Positions 42,466 through 50,003 of a DNA stretch of 64,000 nt are shown one piece after another (within the stretch, counting starts at the first letter, position 1; the number at the start of each line of letters is the position of its first letter). The translations under genes were made by a program, and so were the position numbers. The DNA lies in the IMG/VR virus record IMGVR_UViG_3300020203_000008, positions 62,001 through 126,000 of that record, one strand, 5' to 3'. A model generated the notes under the pieces. It did not search any database. It saw only the letters and a program-made list of their open reading frames with translations, and was not told where the DNA came from. The stretch comes from a virus.

Positions 42466-43464
42466 CTAGTCAGCCAATGCCAGTTCAGCTTCGGTCAAAG
42501 TCTGCTTGGCCTGCTTCACCTTAGCGAGAAGCTCTTCGCGCTCTTCAGCGTCCAACCCGTTTAGCGCATCCTTGATCTTCGCTTTCAGGATGTAGCCGAT
42601 GTGAGCAGAGAACAAAGTGCGGGGGCTTGCTCCAGGGTGGGTCTTCTTGCCCTTACCCTGAGCGGCAAGCTTCGCTACTTTCTGGGCACGCTTCTCTTCC
42701 AGAGCCTTACGGTGAGCCTTCTCGGACTGACTCAGATGCTTCTTCAGGAAGCCCAACTGCTCCGCCTCGGAGGAAAAGGTGATGGTGTCGTTGATCAGAT
42801 CCTTCATCTGTGCGACCGTGAAGTTAAACTTCGATGCAAGCTGCACAGCCTGAGCGAATACCGAATCCAGGGTAAGACGACGGTGGAGCATGACCCGACC
42901 AGTGCGCTGTTCGATCCGGGACCACGAGGGGAGTACCCCATGCTTACGGGCACGCTCATGACCGCGGTAATCCTGAAGAGCCTCACTGACCCGCTTCTCC
43001 GGGAGACGCAGGAACTGTGCGACCTGAGAGACCGTCCAGTTCTGCGAAAGGAGATTCACCGCGTGGTGATCCCGGTCTTCTTCGGTGGGCGAGAAGCCCG
43101 TCATCACGTTGTTGAACTCGTAGGTAAGAGCGTTACGTAGTTCAGGAGTGGGGACGATGCAGATGTATGCGTCGATCTGCTTGCGTCCTGCCTTTTCTGA
43201 TGCAGCCCAACGGTGGTTACCGTCCATGGTAACGAAGGAGTCAGGGCCGGTTTTGTCGAGGAACACTACGATGGCGGGAAATTCATCCCCATTGATTAGG
43301 CATTCCTTGTACTGCATGACCTTGTCGTGGCTCAGGGGAGCAGAGACTCGTGCCTGATTGGCCAGGCTCTTAGCCCGGTTGATCTGGGAGAGTGCGACGG
43401 AGCCGTACTCCCAGTCGATCTCAGGATGGTCTCCAAGAAGTCGTTCGATGGTGGCGCTTTTCAT
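42466..43464 (-). CDS. ParB-like nuclease-domain protein
   Basis: A 332-residue protein. Residues about 20-110 carry the ParB/Srx fold with FVTMDGNHRWAASEKAG, and the following part contains NWTVSQVAQFLRLPEKRVSEAL, a helix-turn-helix. The C-terminal 100 residues are helical and Lys/Glu-rich. It could bind a phage DNA site as a regulator. It has its own candidate promoter and a strong terminator, so it is an independent unit. Confidence 0.8.
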   Translation of the reverse strand: MKSATIERLLGDHPEIDWEYGSVALSQINRAKSLANQARVSAPLSHDKVMQYKECLINGDEFPAIVVFLDKTGPDSFVTMDGNHRWAASEKAGRKQIDAYICIVPTPELRNALTYEFNNVMTGFSPTEEDRDHHAVNLLSQNWTVSQVAQFLRLPEKRVSEALQDYRGHERARKHGVLPSWSRIEQRTGRVMLHRRLTLDSVFAQAVQLASKFNFTVAQMKDLINDTITFSSEAEQLGFLKKHLSQSEKAHRKALEEKRAQKVAKLAAQGKGKKTHPGASPRTLFSAHIGYILKAKIKDALNGLDAEEREELLAKVKQAKQTLTEAELALAD

Positions 43465-43494
43465 TGGTCAACTTTCGTTCGGTGAATGGTGAGT

Positions 43495-43524
43495 AACATA
43501 CTATCGGGATGGCGGGACAGTCAA
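43495..43524 (-). promoter_or_regulatory. Promoter for the ParB-like gene
   Basis: On the minus strand TTGACT (43524-43519) is 18 bases ahead of TATGTT (43500-43495). The -35 matches 5 of 6 bases and the -10 matches 4 of 6. The -35 overlaps the stop codon of the bL12-like gene. The leader to the ATG is about 25 bases. Confidence 0.5.
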
Positions 43525-43988
43525 GCAAGATTTTTGGCAATCTCAACGAGCCCATCCTTGGCCTCTTGGATGGCAGCAGCCGACAGGTGGGACTTGCTGA
43601 TCTCAACGTTGGCTCCAATGGCAGCAAACCGTTCTACAATTTCCAAAGCAGACTTCTCTGAGATGGCCCGGTTCAGTAGCTGTGGCGCAGGGTCAAGACC
43701 ACCTGTCCGTTCAACAAGAGTTTTTGCTTCCTTCAAACCCAGGGAAGTGACCTGCCGTACTTCCTTGATGCAGGCGATTATTTTCTGGCCCCGATCGGTC
43801 AAGTAAACATCGTAAGGGCTTTCAAGGTCGTCCATGATGGTTGGCGTGACTCCGCTAGCCTTTTCAAGTGCGCTTACGAGATCGTTTCCTGTGAGGACAA
43901 GAAGAGTAATTATTTCTATGCCCGCAACTAGCCCCCCTTTGCTTTCTCTTTTTGCTTTCTCCCAGGCTTCAACTTCTGGAATCATCAT
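43521..43988 (-). CDS. bL12-like ribosomal protein (L7/L12), phage-encoded
   Basis: A 155-residue protein. Residues about 22-50 (LLVLTGNDLVSALEKASGV) resemble the bL12 N-terminal dimer/uL10-binding segment. Residues about 58-126 match the C-terminal factor-binding domain: YDVYLTDRGQKIIACIKEV, SLGLKEAKTLVER, and AIGANVEISK, with the hallmark GLKEAK helix. The hinge between is very short, and about 25 extra residues (LSAAAIQEAKDGLVEIAKNL) follow. It may join the ribosomal stalk or bind elongation factors. Start at 43988 overlaps the previous stop; ATG 43985 has better spacing to GGAGG. Confidence 0.85.
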   Translation of the reverse strand: MMIPEVEAWEKAKRESKGGLVAGIEIITLLVLTGNDLVSALEKASGVTPTIMDDLESPYDVYLTDRGQKIIACIKEVRQVTSLGLKEAKTLVERTGGLDPAPQLLNRAISEKSALEIVERFAAIGANVEISKSHLSAAAIQEAKDGLVEIAKNLA

Positions 43989-44155
43989 CTCCTCCGTGCA
44001 GCCATCTCGATGAAAGAGAGAACTACTACTAGACGATGAACAATCCGTTCACGCACCGGAGGACGAGTGCGCGCCCTAGCAAGAAGAACTTCAATTTCTT
44101 TAACTGTTGGATCCGACGACGGACCAGAGTTCTTCGTCCGCTTCGGTTGGGTCAT
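43985..44155 (-). CDS. Small basic protein (56 aa)
   Basis: ATG 44155 lies inside the end of the previous gene; the stop at 43985 overlaps the bL12-like ATG (ATGA). The protein (MTQPKRTKNSGPSSDPTV..., then VRERIVHRLVVVLSFIEM) is Arg-rich with a helical middle. Coupling to the next gene argues that it is real, but the 56-base overlap with the previous gene makes this moderate. Confidence 0.5.
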   Translation of the reverse strand: MTQPKRTKNSGPSSDPTVKEIEVLLARARTRPPVRERIVHRLVVVLSFIEMAARRR

Positions 44156-44606
44156 ACTCATTCGTTACGATCTCCTGATGTCTTCGTATGGCATCCTTCA
44201 GTCGTACATTCTCTGCGATAACGGAGTTACGTTCTTCCCTTATCATGTCCGGATAGACTGAACCAAACAGACTGCTCCTCGCATCCTTGGCCTGTCGCAG
44301 CCTCTCATCTACTCCGTTGCGGAACCTAAGAGCGCCAGCCTTCCACTTATGGAACTCAGAGCGTTCCTTGGTGAACGCAGAGTCACTCATTTCACCGTGG
44401 TTCTTGGTTAAATCTGATTTCTTTGCGGCGATCTGGCTCTCTACGTTGGACTTCATGTGACTCAAGGTGCTGTAGAGTCTTGGACTCAGTTCGGGTTTAC
44501 GTAGGAGTGAGGCTGTTTCGGTGTCCAATTGACCGCGTACCTCACGATCTACGATCTTATGGAATTCGTCTAAAGGTAGGTTGAGTAGGTAGTCAACGGT
44601 AGGCAT
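44100..44606 (-). CDS. Coiled-coil phage protein, unknown
   Basis: A 168-residue helical protein (for example LSHMKSNVESQIAAKKSDLT and RLKDAIRRHQEIVTNEYDP). It follows the RuvB-like gene after eight bases. The type is common in actinophage accessory regions, but I know of no function. Confidence 0.65.
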   Translation of the reverse strand: MPTVDYLLNLPLDEFHKIVDREVRGQLDTETASLLRKPELSPRLYSTLSHMKSNVESQIAAKKSDLTKNHGEMSDSAFTKERSEFHKWKAGALRFRNGVDERLRQAKDARSSLFGSVYPDMIREERNSVIAENVRLKDAIRRHQEIVTNEYDPTEADEELWSVVGSNS

Positions 44607-44614
44607 TCTTATCC

Positions 44615-45520
44615 TTATTTACGTTCGGCTTTGAGCTTGTTTAGCCCAGCTTGGGTGATCGATCGACCGCTTTCAGTGTACTCGATCAGATCGAACTTAA
44701 ACAGGAGCCTCTCTAGGTCCCTGACGGTCGGGTCGGGGATCTGGAGAACACTCTGAATGGGCTTCAGTCCTGCGGTGCTGCCAAGCTTTACGAGTGCTCG
44801 CAGATACTTGTAGTGCATGGCCGAGAGCCCGATCTCGTCTACCCGGCAAAGGATCATCACTTCTTCTGCGATTGGGATTCGGTTCAGACTGTGCTGAAGA
44901 TCTCTGGCTGCAAGAACAAACTGACGTGCGTTCCTGGGGATTCCTCCCGTTGCCTTGCCAAGCTTCTGGGACACCTCGATCGAGAACTCTAGCTTAATCT
45001 TGATTGCCATGCCCGCAACGATCAGTCCCATCTCTTCGTTCGTGTACTCCTCGAACACGGGCTTTGTCGGGAAACGATCGAACAGCGGTGCGATCACCTT
45101 GTCGGGCTCGGTCGTAGCACCAATGACTGTGATTAGATTAGTGGAGTGCTTTCGTCCCCGCCGATCTTGGATGTATCCAGACTCCAGTAGGGGAAGGAGG
45201 CTCTCTTGTTCCTTCTTGGATCCCCGGTGGATCTCATCCAGAAGCAGGACGGTGGGTTCCCACTCGTTGTCTACTTCCTGGATCATGCTAATCATCGTTC
45301 GTTCATCCACCGGCATGGTCAGGCTGATGAATTCGTATCCAAGTTCCTTCGCAATGATTGTGGCGAGCGAAGTTTTACCAAACCCAGGCGGGCCGGTAAG
45401 TAGAATATGGTCGAGCATATGACCCTGCGCCACAGCAGAGGCAATATGGATACTCAGTCGATCCTTCAGCATGGTCTGACCAACAAAGTCTTTCCATGTG
45501 TCAACTCGAACCTGATCCAT
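44615..45520 (-). CDS. RuvB-like AAA+ branch-migration motor
   Basis: A 301-residue protein. Walker A is GPPGFGKTS (43-51), Walker B LLLDEIH (about 92-98), sensor 1 VIGATTEPDKV and an arginine-finger region LFDRFPTK. Residues 230-301 form the RuvB-type winged-helix domain. It is shorter than bacterial RuvB (about 335). It lacks a visible RuvA or RuvC partner here. It probably drives Holliday-junction movement during replication or recombination. Confidence 0.88.
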   Translation of the reverse strand: MDQVRVDTWKDFVGQTMLKDRLSIHIASAVAQGHMLDHILLTGPPGFGKTSLATIIAKELGYEFISLTMPVDERTMISMIQEVDNEWEPTVLLLDEIHRGSKKEQESLLPLLESGYIQDRRGRKHSTNLITVIGATTEPDKVIAPLFDRFPTKPVFEEYTNEEMGLIVAGMAIKIKLEFSIEVSQKLGKATGGIPRNARQFVLAARDLQHSLNRIPIAEEVMILCRVDEIGLSAMHYKYLRALVKLGSTAGLKPIQSVLQIPDPTVRDLERLLFKFDLIEYTESGRSITQAGLNKLKAERK

Positions 45521-45535
45521 TACACCTCTCTTTCG

Positions 45536-45622
45536 TTAAGCGTAAGATTTGTATTCGTCGTGGAAGCTAGCTTGGATCTCGGTCGAGAGCATGGAATGAG
45601 TGCCATCGGTGGGTGATTCCAT
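45536..45622 (-). CDS. Possible micro-protein (28 aa)
   Basis: The frame from ATG 45622 reads MESPTDGTHSMLSTEIQASF and stops just ahead of the ribosome site of the RuvB-like gene. It fills the only gap here, but GGAG is too close to the ATG, so confidence is low. Confidence 0.25.
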   Translation of the reverse strand: MESPTDGTHSMLSTEIQASFHDEYKSYA

Positions 45623-45630
45623 CTCCAAGT

Positions 45631-45981
45631 TTAAAACCCTGATTGATTGGCACTGACTCTCACCTTGTACCGGAAGAGACTGGACTGGATTTCCATGCCC
45701 ATAGTTGCGGAGATCCAAAGACCGCCCTCAATGGTCATGAGGACACTATAGGGTTCGTCATCCGCGTTCAGTACGGGAACCTGCATCGTGCTGTTAATGG
45801 CACTGACACGCTTCGTGTCGTCCACGAAAAGGACGCCATCATTCGTATCTTCCGGCATCCTTCCTGAATTGTCAGCTACAGCATATCGAAGCGTTGACTT
45901 CTCCCGAAAGATCTTATGTCCATCGGGGATCTGGTGTACGAACTCCCATCGTTGAGTGTTGATTGGTTCAGTTACCAGCAA
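45631..45981 (-). CDS. Phage protein, unknown (TTG start)
   Basis: A 116-residue protein. TTG 45981 is favoured because GGAGA lies five bases ahead; an upstream in-frame start would overlap the previous gene deeply. It looks beta-rich (NDGVLFVDDTKRVSAI, PYSVLMTIEGGLWISA). No family is recognised. Confidence 0.6.
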   Translation of the reverse strand: MLVTEPINTQRWEFVHQIPDGHKIFREKSTLRYAVADNSGRMPEDTNDGVLFVDDTKRVSAINSTMQVPVLNADDEPYSVLMTIEGGLWISATMGMEIQSSLFRYKVRVSANQSGF

Positions 45982-46291
45982 GGGGATCTCCTGGAATCGT
46001 CGGGTCGAGAGGCGGAAAAGGGAACTCGGCGGCTTCCTGAGCGTCAAGCTCCTCATCTGTCAGAGCTACGGCCGAATGGATTTCACTGAAGTTCACAAAA
46101 CTGTATTCACCTTCAGAATTAGCGTTTACCTTCACTGTTTCTGAAAGCTCAAGTGCTGAAGCACTCAGAACACCGGCATCCACTGCCTTGATGTATCCGA
46201 AGGCTGTTACCTGTGCATCGACGTTAGTGGGGGCTTCAACCTCCAAGACGATACGGGAAACGCGCTGGAACTCAACGTTAAACTTGCTCAT
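45968..46291 (-). CDS. Phage protein, unknown
   Basis: A 107-residue protein opening with MSKFNVEFQRVSRIVLEVEA, an alternation of strands, and ending in a Pro-rich acidic tail. It overlaps neighbours on both sides by 14 bases. Function unknown. Confidence 0.65.
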   Translation of the reverse strand: MSKFNVEFQRVSRIVLEVEAPTNVDAQVTAFGYIKAVDAGVLSASALELSETVKVNANSEGEYSFVNFSEIHSAVALTDEELDAQEAAEFPFPPLDPTIPGDPLAGN

Positions 46292-46637
46292 CCCACTCCT
46301 TCATTTTCTTCTCAAGGGTTTTGATCTGTTCTTTAGCTCGCTTAACATAGTCGATTACGACATCACGACGGAAAGCATTCTTCTTGTCAGTGTAAAGCTC
46401 TTCGAGCCTACGACTCCAAGGGGAAAGCTCCAACATCAGGTTGCCGTGCGAACCGTACAAACGGAACACGTCCGCATGTTCGGTACGCATCACATCGACG
46501 ACGTTGGCATGGCAGCCTACACCAAATTCTCCGCCACGATGCATGTGTTGATTGATACCTTCAACAAAATCTTCGGGATGCTTCTTAAGCTGGTCCAAAC
46601 CATCATTGAGAATCAGAATGGCTGTGTTATATCCCAT
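46278..46637 (-). CDS. Phage protein, unknown
   Basis: A 119-residue protein. It contains NQHMHRGGEFGVGCHANVV, His/Cys-rich and possibly metal-binding, and ends in a coiled coil (KEQIKTLEKKMKEWDEQV). Coupled to both neighbours by overlap. Confidence 0.65.
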   Translation of the reverse strand: MGYNTAILILNDGLDQLKKHPEDFVEGINQHMHRGGEFGVGCHANVVDVMRTEHADVFRLYGSHGNLMLELSPWSRRLEELYTDKKNAFRRDVVIDYVKRAKEQIKTLEKKMKEWDEQV

Positions 46638-47145
46638 CTTTTGCCTCCTCTATTTCTAAAAGACCACGAGCCCTGTTAAGGCGAACAGTGAGACGCTCCA
46701 ACACGTCACGTTTACGATTGACTTCTGTGAGGTCTGGACCTGATTCTGTATAGTCTGGATCTATATTTGCGTTACTCACCAAGATCCAATGGATTGCATC
46801 ATCCAAAACTTCAAGGTCATCGACATAAAGTTTCATTCTGGTGCTCGGTTTGATCTTAGGCTTCGGTAGTGCAGGGTAAAGCTTCTCAGCTACAACACAG
46901 TCAATGCATGCACACTGACGCTTACCATTGAAGCTGATGCTCTGGCACCAACCCTTCTTCTTGAAATGCATATTGTCATGTGGGACACCGTAGAACCCTA
47001 CGCACCAATCACACCAATGTTCCCTGATAGGAGGAGCCTTGTCGCCGCGCTCCTTCCAATAGTGGAGAGGGAAGCCACGACTCTTCATCTTCTGACGACG
47101 CTTACGCTCCTTGGCAATAGCGACATCAAGCTGGTGCTCACTCAA
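46627..47145 (-). CDS. Probable zinc-binding protein (TTG start)
   Basis: A 172-residue protein. TTG 47145 overlaps the stop of the small basic gene before it; the frame upstream of TTG is open but reads as nonsense against that gene. Cys groups HWCDWCVGFYG and GWCQSISFNGKRQCACIDC suggest two zinc sites. Function unknown. Confidence 0.6.
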   Translation of the reverse strand: MSEHQLDVAIAKERKRRQKMKSRGFPLHYWKERGDKAPPIREHWCDWCVGFYGVPHDNMHFKKKGWCQSISFNGKRQCACIDCVVAEKLYPALPKPKIKPSTRMKLYVDDLEVLDDAIHWILVSNANIDPDYTESGPDLTEVNRKRDVLERLTVRLNRARGLLEIEEAKDGI

Positions 47146-47278
47146 AGGAAGCCCACCCTGCTCCGTCGCGGGCCGACTGGCGATCTTTTGCTTGCTGGGC
47201 TTTGGTCTTGCGATATCTAACGGGCTTCTTGATATCGGCATCTTTCACTGCCTTTTTCTTAGGCTTCGGTTTAGTCAT
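47138..47278 (-). CDS. Small basic protein (46 aa)
   Basis: ATG 47278 shares a base with the upstream stop (TGATG), and the stop at 47138 overlaps the next gene's TTG start. It is Lys/Arg/Ala-rich (MTKPKPKKKAVKDADIKKP), likely nucleic acid-binding or disordered. Both overlaps support it over the competing frame. Confidence 0.6.
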   Translation of the reverse strand: MTKPKPKKKAVKDADIKKPVRYRKTKAQQAKDRQSARDGAGWASFE

Positions 47279-47982
47279 CAGAAACAGATACTTCCAAGTT
47301 GTAAAGAATTCTCTTGGTCAACGAACCTCATAAAGACCTCAAAATAGTTGTCTCCATCATGAGGCCAAAGAGGGTGTTGAAAGCACATACGAGGACGCTC
47401 TTCCCGAGGAAGACCTGCCCAACCCTCACATGCCCAATCATAACGATCTATGTTGGAGGCTTCTTCCATGGTCAACACACGGCGTCCATGTTCTCGGGCA
47501 GCCAACTCTTCAAATGCCTCATGGACACCTAGTTCCACCATGGCAACAATAATTGTCTGATTAGGAGTTAGGGAACCATGCTTTGAGGAATGGTAGTGAA
47601 ACTCAACTTGCCATCCAACTTGGGTCAAACCCACACTACGGGGTTGAACTGTATCTCGTCTAGAGACTTCTACGGATGGTCCGCAACTCCAGGTTGATTT
47701 GTAGTCCTGTTTGTAGACTGGACCTTTGTGGATACCTACTCTTTTACAGAGTAAGGCAGTTTCATATCGTTCTTCTACAACAGCGTAGCCGTTAAATTCC
47801 TTAGCTCGGATAGGGTCACCCATCAGGCTAATCCTATTGCCACCGTTAATCTCAATTCCGATGGATCGGATCTGCTTGATGCCCTTGGCACCGAAAAGCT
47901 GCTTGACGGGATCAACGCAACGTCGTGCAATGAAGTTACGTTGCGTGGGCTTCAGAGCCTTGGGAATCTTAATCTTAGGCAT
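47278..47982 (-). CDS. Phage protein, unknown
   Basis: A 234-residue protein with a basic N-terminus (MPKIKIPKALKPTQRNFIARR) and a Trp/Cys-rich C-terminal half (YDWACEGWAGLPREE). It has GGAG before its ATG. No family is recognised. Confidence 0.65.
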   Translation of the reverse strand: MPKIKIPKALKPTQRNFIARRCVDPVKQLFGAKGIKQIRSIGIEINGGNRISLMGDPIRAKEFNGYAVVEERYETALLCKRVGIHKGPVYKQDYKSTWSCGPSVEVSRRDTVQPRSVGLTQVGWQVEFHYHSSKHGSLTPNQTIIVAMVELGVHEAFEELAAREHGRRVLTMEEASNIDRYDWACEGWAGLPREERPRMCFQHPLWPHDGDNYFEVFMRFVDQENSLQLGSICF

Positions 47983-48030
47983 CGTTCTCCTTAGCGGGTA
48001 GGGTCCCTCATCGGTTCGGCTCCTTGGTTG

Positions 48031-48360
48031 TCATCTCGTTCCCCTCGGGCCAGCGGAAGGACGTTCCATCCATGCCTGGGTGTCGTCGTCGGAGGGACTG
48101 GTAGCAGCCAGGGCCGCGCGAGCGGGGTCTCGAATGAGGAGCGCCAGACGAATAATCTCGTGGACGCTCGGCGGCTCATCTACGACGGTGAGGCGTTCGG
48201 CCCACATCCGCATGCCGTGAGCACGAATCGCCGCCGTTTCGAGTGCGTCTCGGAGACGGTCGCGTTCAGCTTCCGCTGACTCAGCGCGCTCACGCAACGG
48301 CCGTTCCCACTCCTCGCGAACCTTCGCCATCATCACCTCGGTCGGATTGAAGTCGCTCAT
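48031..48360 (-). CDS. Phage protein in a high-G+C patch, unknown
   Basis: A 109-residue helical, Arg/Glu/Ala-rich protein (VREEWERPLRERAESAEAER). The patch is clearly G+C-rich (40 of 60 at 48241-48300), unlike the neighbours, and suggests recent transfer. Overlaps the next gene by four bases. Confidence 0.65.
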   Translation of the reverse strand: MSDFNPTEVMMAKVREEWERPLRERAESAEAERDRLRDALETAAIRAHGMRMWAERLTVVDEPPSVHEIIRLALLIRDPARAALAATSPSDDDTQAWMERPSAGPRGTR

Positions 48361-48575
48361 GATGCTCCCTTCTCGGCTCGCACGATGCGGTGGCCGATTT
48401 TGGCGTACTGCACGAGTATGTAGGCTTCTTGGAGGCGTGCCTGGTGGTAGCTGTCCACTGTGTCCTTGAAGACGGTGGGTACGCCGTTGTCATCGGTCAC
48501 GATGGTACGCACGTGGTAGCGCGCCTCGGCGTCATCTTTACGCGGAAGACTGGTGAGTTTCACCGCCACGGTCAC
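48357..48575 (-). CDS. Small beta-rich protein (GTG start)
   Basis: A 72-residue protein; GTG 48575 overlaps the upstream stop (GTGA), which is favoured over an ATG at 48608. It begins VTVAVKLTSLPRKDDAEARY, then HVRTIVTDDNGVPTVF, beta strands, and a helix. Function unknown. Confidence 0.6.
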   Translation of the reverse strand: MTVAVKLTSLPRKDDAEARYHVRTIVTDDNGVPTVFKDTVDSYHQARLQEAYILVQYAKIGHRIVRAEKGAS

Positions 48576-48859
48576 ATCAACCCCCGATGCTTCATCTCCA
48601 AAAGGCAACCATGATAAACAGCATGGAGATCCTTACCGGTGTCCGTCTTCGGATTCATAAGCTCACCACGTTTGTAAAGCTCCCGCTTTGCCTCATTGAA
48701 CTTCTGCGAAAGCTCAAAGTCACTCAAACTGGAGACTGTGACTGCACCAAGCTTCTCAATGTCAGACGTATCGAGGTTCAGATCGTCAGTCATCTGAGCA
48801 AAGATGCGTTTCATGTTGTCGTTGTCTTCATGGTTATCGCCCGGCTCAATAATTGCCAT
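48572..48859 (-). CDS. Small helical protein, unknown
   Basis: A 95-residue acidic protein (DNMKRIFAQMTDDLNLDTSD). AGGAGG precedes its ATG in the 58-base gap upstream. Function unknown. Confidence 0.65.
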   Translation of the reverse strand: MAIIEPGDNHEDNDNMKRIFAQMTDDLNLDTSDIEKLGAVTVSSLSDFELSQKFNEAKRELYKRGELMNPKTDTGKDLHAVYHGCLLEMKHRGLM

Positions 48860-48917
48860 TTATGTACCTCCTATTTCAGAAAAATTATTCTGGTAATTTC
48901 AAAGCTTTTAGGTTTTA

Positions 48918-49352
48918 TTAGTAGTTCGGGAAGTCAATAAACATATCGGCAAGACCCTGATCCTTCAGGGTCTCAATCACGAGGTTCTGAAGGTCAGTGT
49001 AATTTTGGTCGCACCGTTCAAAGGCCATTACCGCAATCTTGAGCTTAACTTCCCACATCTTGAGGAAGTTATCGAAATCTTCGGCCTTAGGGTATCCGGC
49101 AAAGATCTGAGGACAGATGAAAATGTTCAATCCGCCCTCTTCTCTGGGGATGGGCCACATGACGCCTTGTCGGGAAATTAAACCCGGATCTAGCTTCTCA
49201 AGTAGATTGTCGGCCCGAAGCATATCAATAAACTTATTCCACTGACTGTTAGGTTCCACGAACTTGATATGGACGGTTGGGGCAATAAGCTGATCGGCCA
49301 TGTAATGCCTTACGAAATCGACGCGTTCAACGTCCGTGAACTCGTTCGTCAT
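48918..49352 (-). CDS. Phage protein, unknown
   Basis: A 144-residue protein (for example GLNIFICPQIFAGYPKAEDF and MWEVKLKIAVMAFERC). It overlaps the upstream gene by four bases. An alpha/beta fold is likely. Function unknown. Confidence 0.65.
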   Translation of the reverse strand: MTNEFTDVERVDFVRHYMADQLIAPTVHIKFVEPNSQWNKFIDMLRADNLLEKLDPGLISRQGVMWPIPREEGGLNIFICPQIFAGYPKAEDFDNFLKMWEVKLKIAVMAFERCDQNYTDLQNLVIETLKDQGLADMFIDFPNY

Positions 49353-49615
49353 CCACCTAGCTCCTTCACAGCCTTAAGGAGGTTCTCTCTAGCTTTGTCT
49401 TCGGTTGCATTAGCCAGAGCCCGCTCCAAACGCCTGTTCTCTTCTCTCGTGGAATCCAGAGCTTTCTGCATTTCTAGATTGGCAGCAATTAGAGCATTGA
49501 CTCGACGGGCCATCGCAGCTTCTCTGGGTCCGTACAAGCCTGCTTCGCGGTCTATTTCCAGTTGGCTAGCTTCGCGTTCTATTTCCAGTTGGCTAGGTTC
49601 GTAGTTCTCATCCAT
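49349..49615 (-). CDS. Coiled-coil protein with nine-residue duplication
   Basis: An 88-residue protein; ATG 49615 overlaps the upstream stop, with ATG 49645 also possible. SQLEIEREA then SQLEIDREA is a direct 27-bp duplication. The rest is coiled coil (ANLEMQKALDSTREENRRLE). Function unknown. Confidence 0.6.
   Translation of the reverse strand: MDENYEPSQLEIEREASQLEIDREAGLYGPREAAMARRVNALIAANLEMQKALDSTREENRRLERALANATEDKARENLLKAVKELGG
49542..49595 (-). repeat. Tandem 27-bp duplication, in frame
   Basis: Copies at 49542-49568 and 49569-49595 differ at one of 27 bases, giving SQLEIEREA / SQLEIDREA. Confidence 0.9.
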
Positions 49616-50000
49616 TCCAGGACCATACTTTCTTCTTACCGACATTTGGGATATCAGCAACCTCTTTGGAGAGAGACAATGCGACATTCTCAGTTTGAGT
49701 TTTCGCCCATCCGGCATACTCTTCGACTTTAGCTTCGTACTCTTCTCCGTCCCGGATCTCATCCCAGAATTGGAGCCAAATATCCCACGGGTTAGGAAGC
49801 TTGTAGCCTTCTAGCTCTCTCGGGTTAATCTCGATTTTTATGACACGCTGACCCATGAGGACATCGATCATGCCCTCTGCCCAGCCACAAGGTGGACAGA
49901 GAAACCAGCCCCTAACCCATTCACCAGACCCGCGAGCTAGAGCAACTCTCGGCCACACAATCAGGGTCTCACAGGCTGTGCAGTAATCGATCTTGCTCAT
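49608..50000 (-). CDS. Zinc-ribbon protein, unknown
   Basis: A 130-residue protein with CTACETLIVWPRVALARG and LCPPCGW, a CxxC...CxxC zinc ribbon in the first 40 residues. The remainder is Trp-rich and acidic. It overlaps the next gene by eight bases. Confidence 0.65.
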   Translation of the reverse strand: MSKIDYCTACETLIVWPRVALARGSGEWVRGWFLCPPCGWAEGMIDVLMGQRVIKIEINPRELEGYKLPNPWDIWLQFWDEIRDGEEYEAKVEEYAGWAKTQTENVALSLSKEVADIPNVGKKKVWSWNG

Positions 50001-50003
50001 GGG

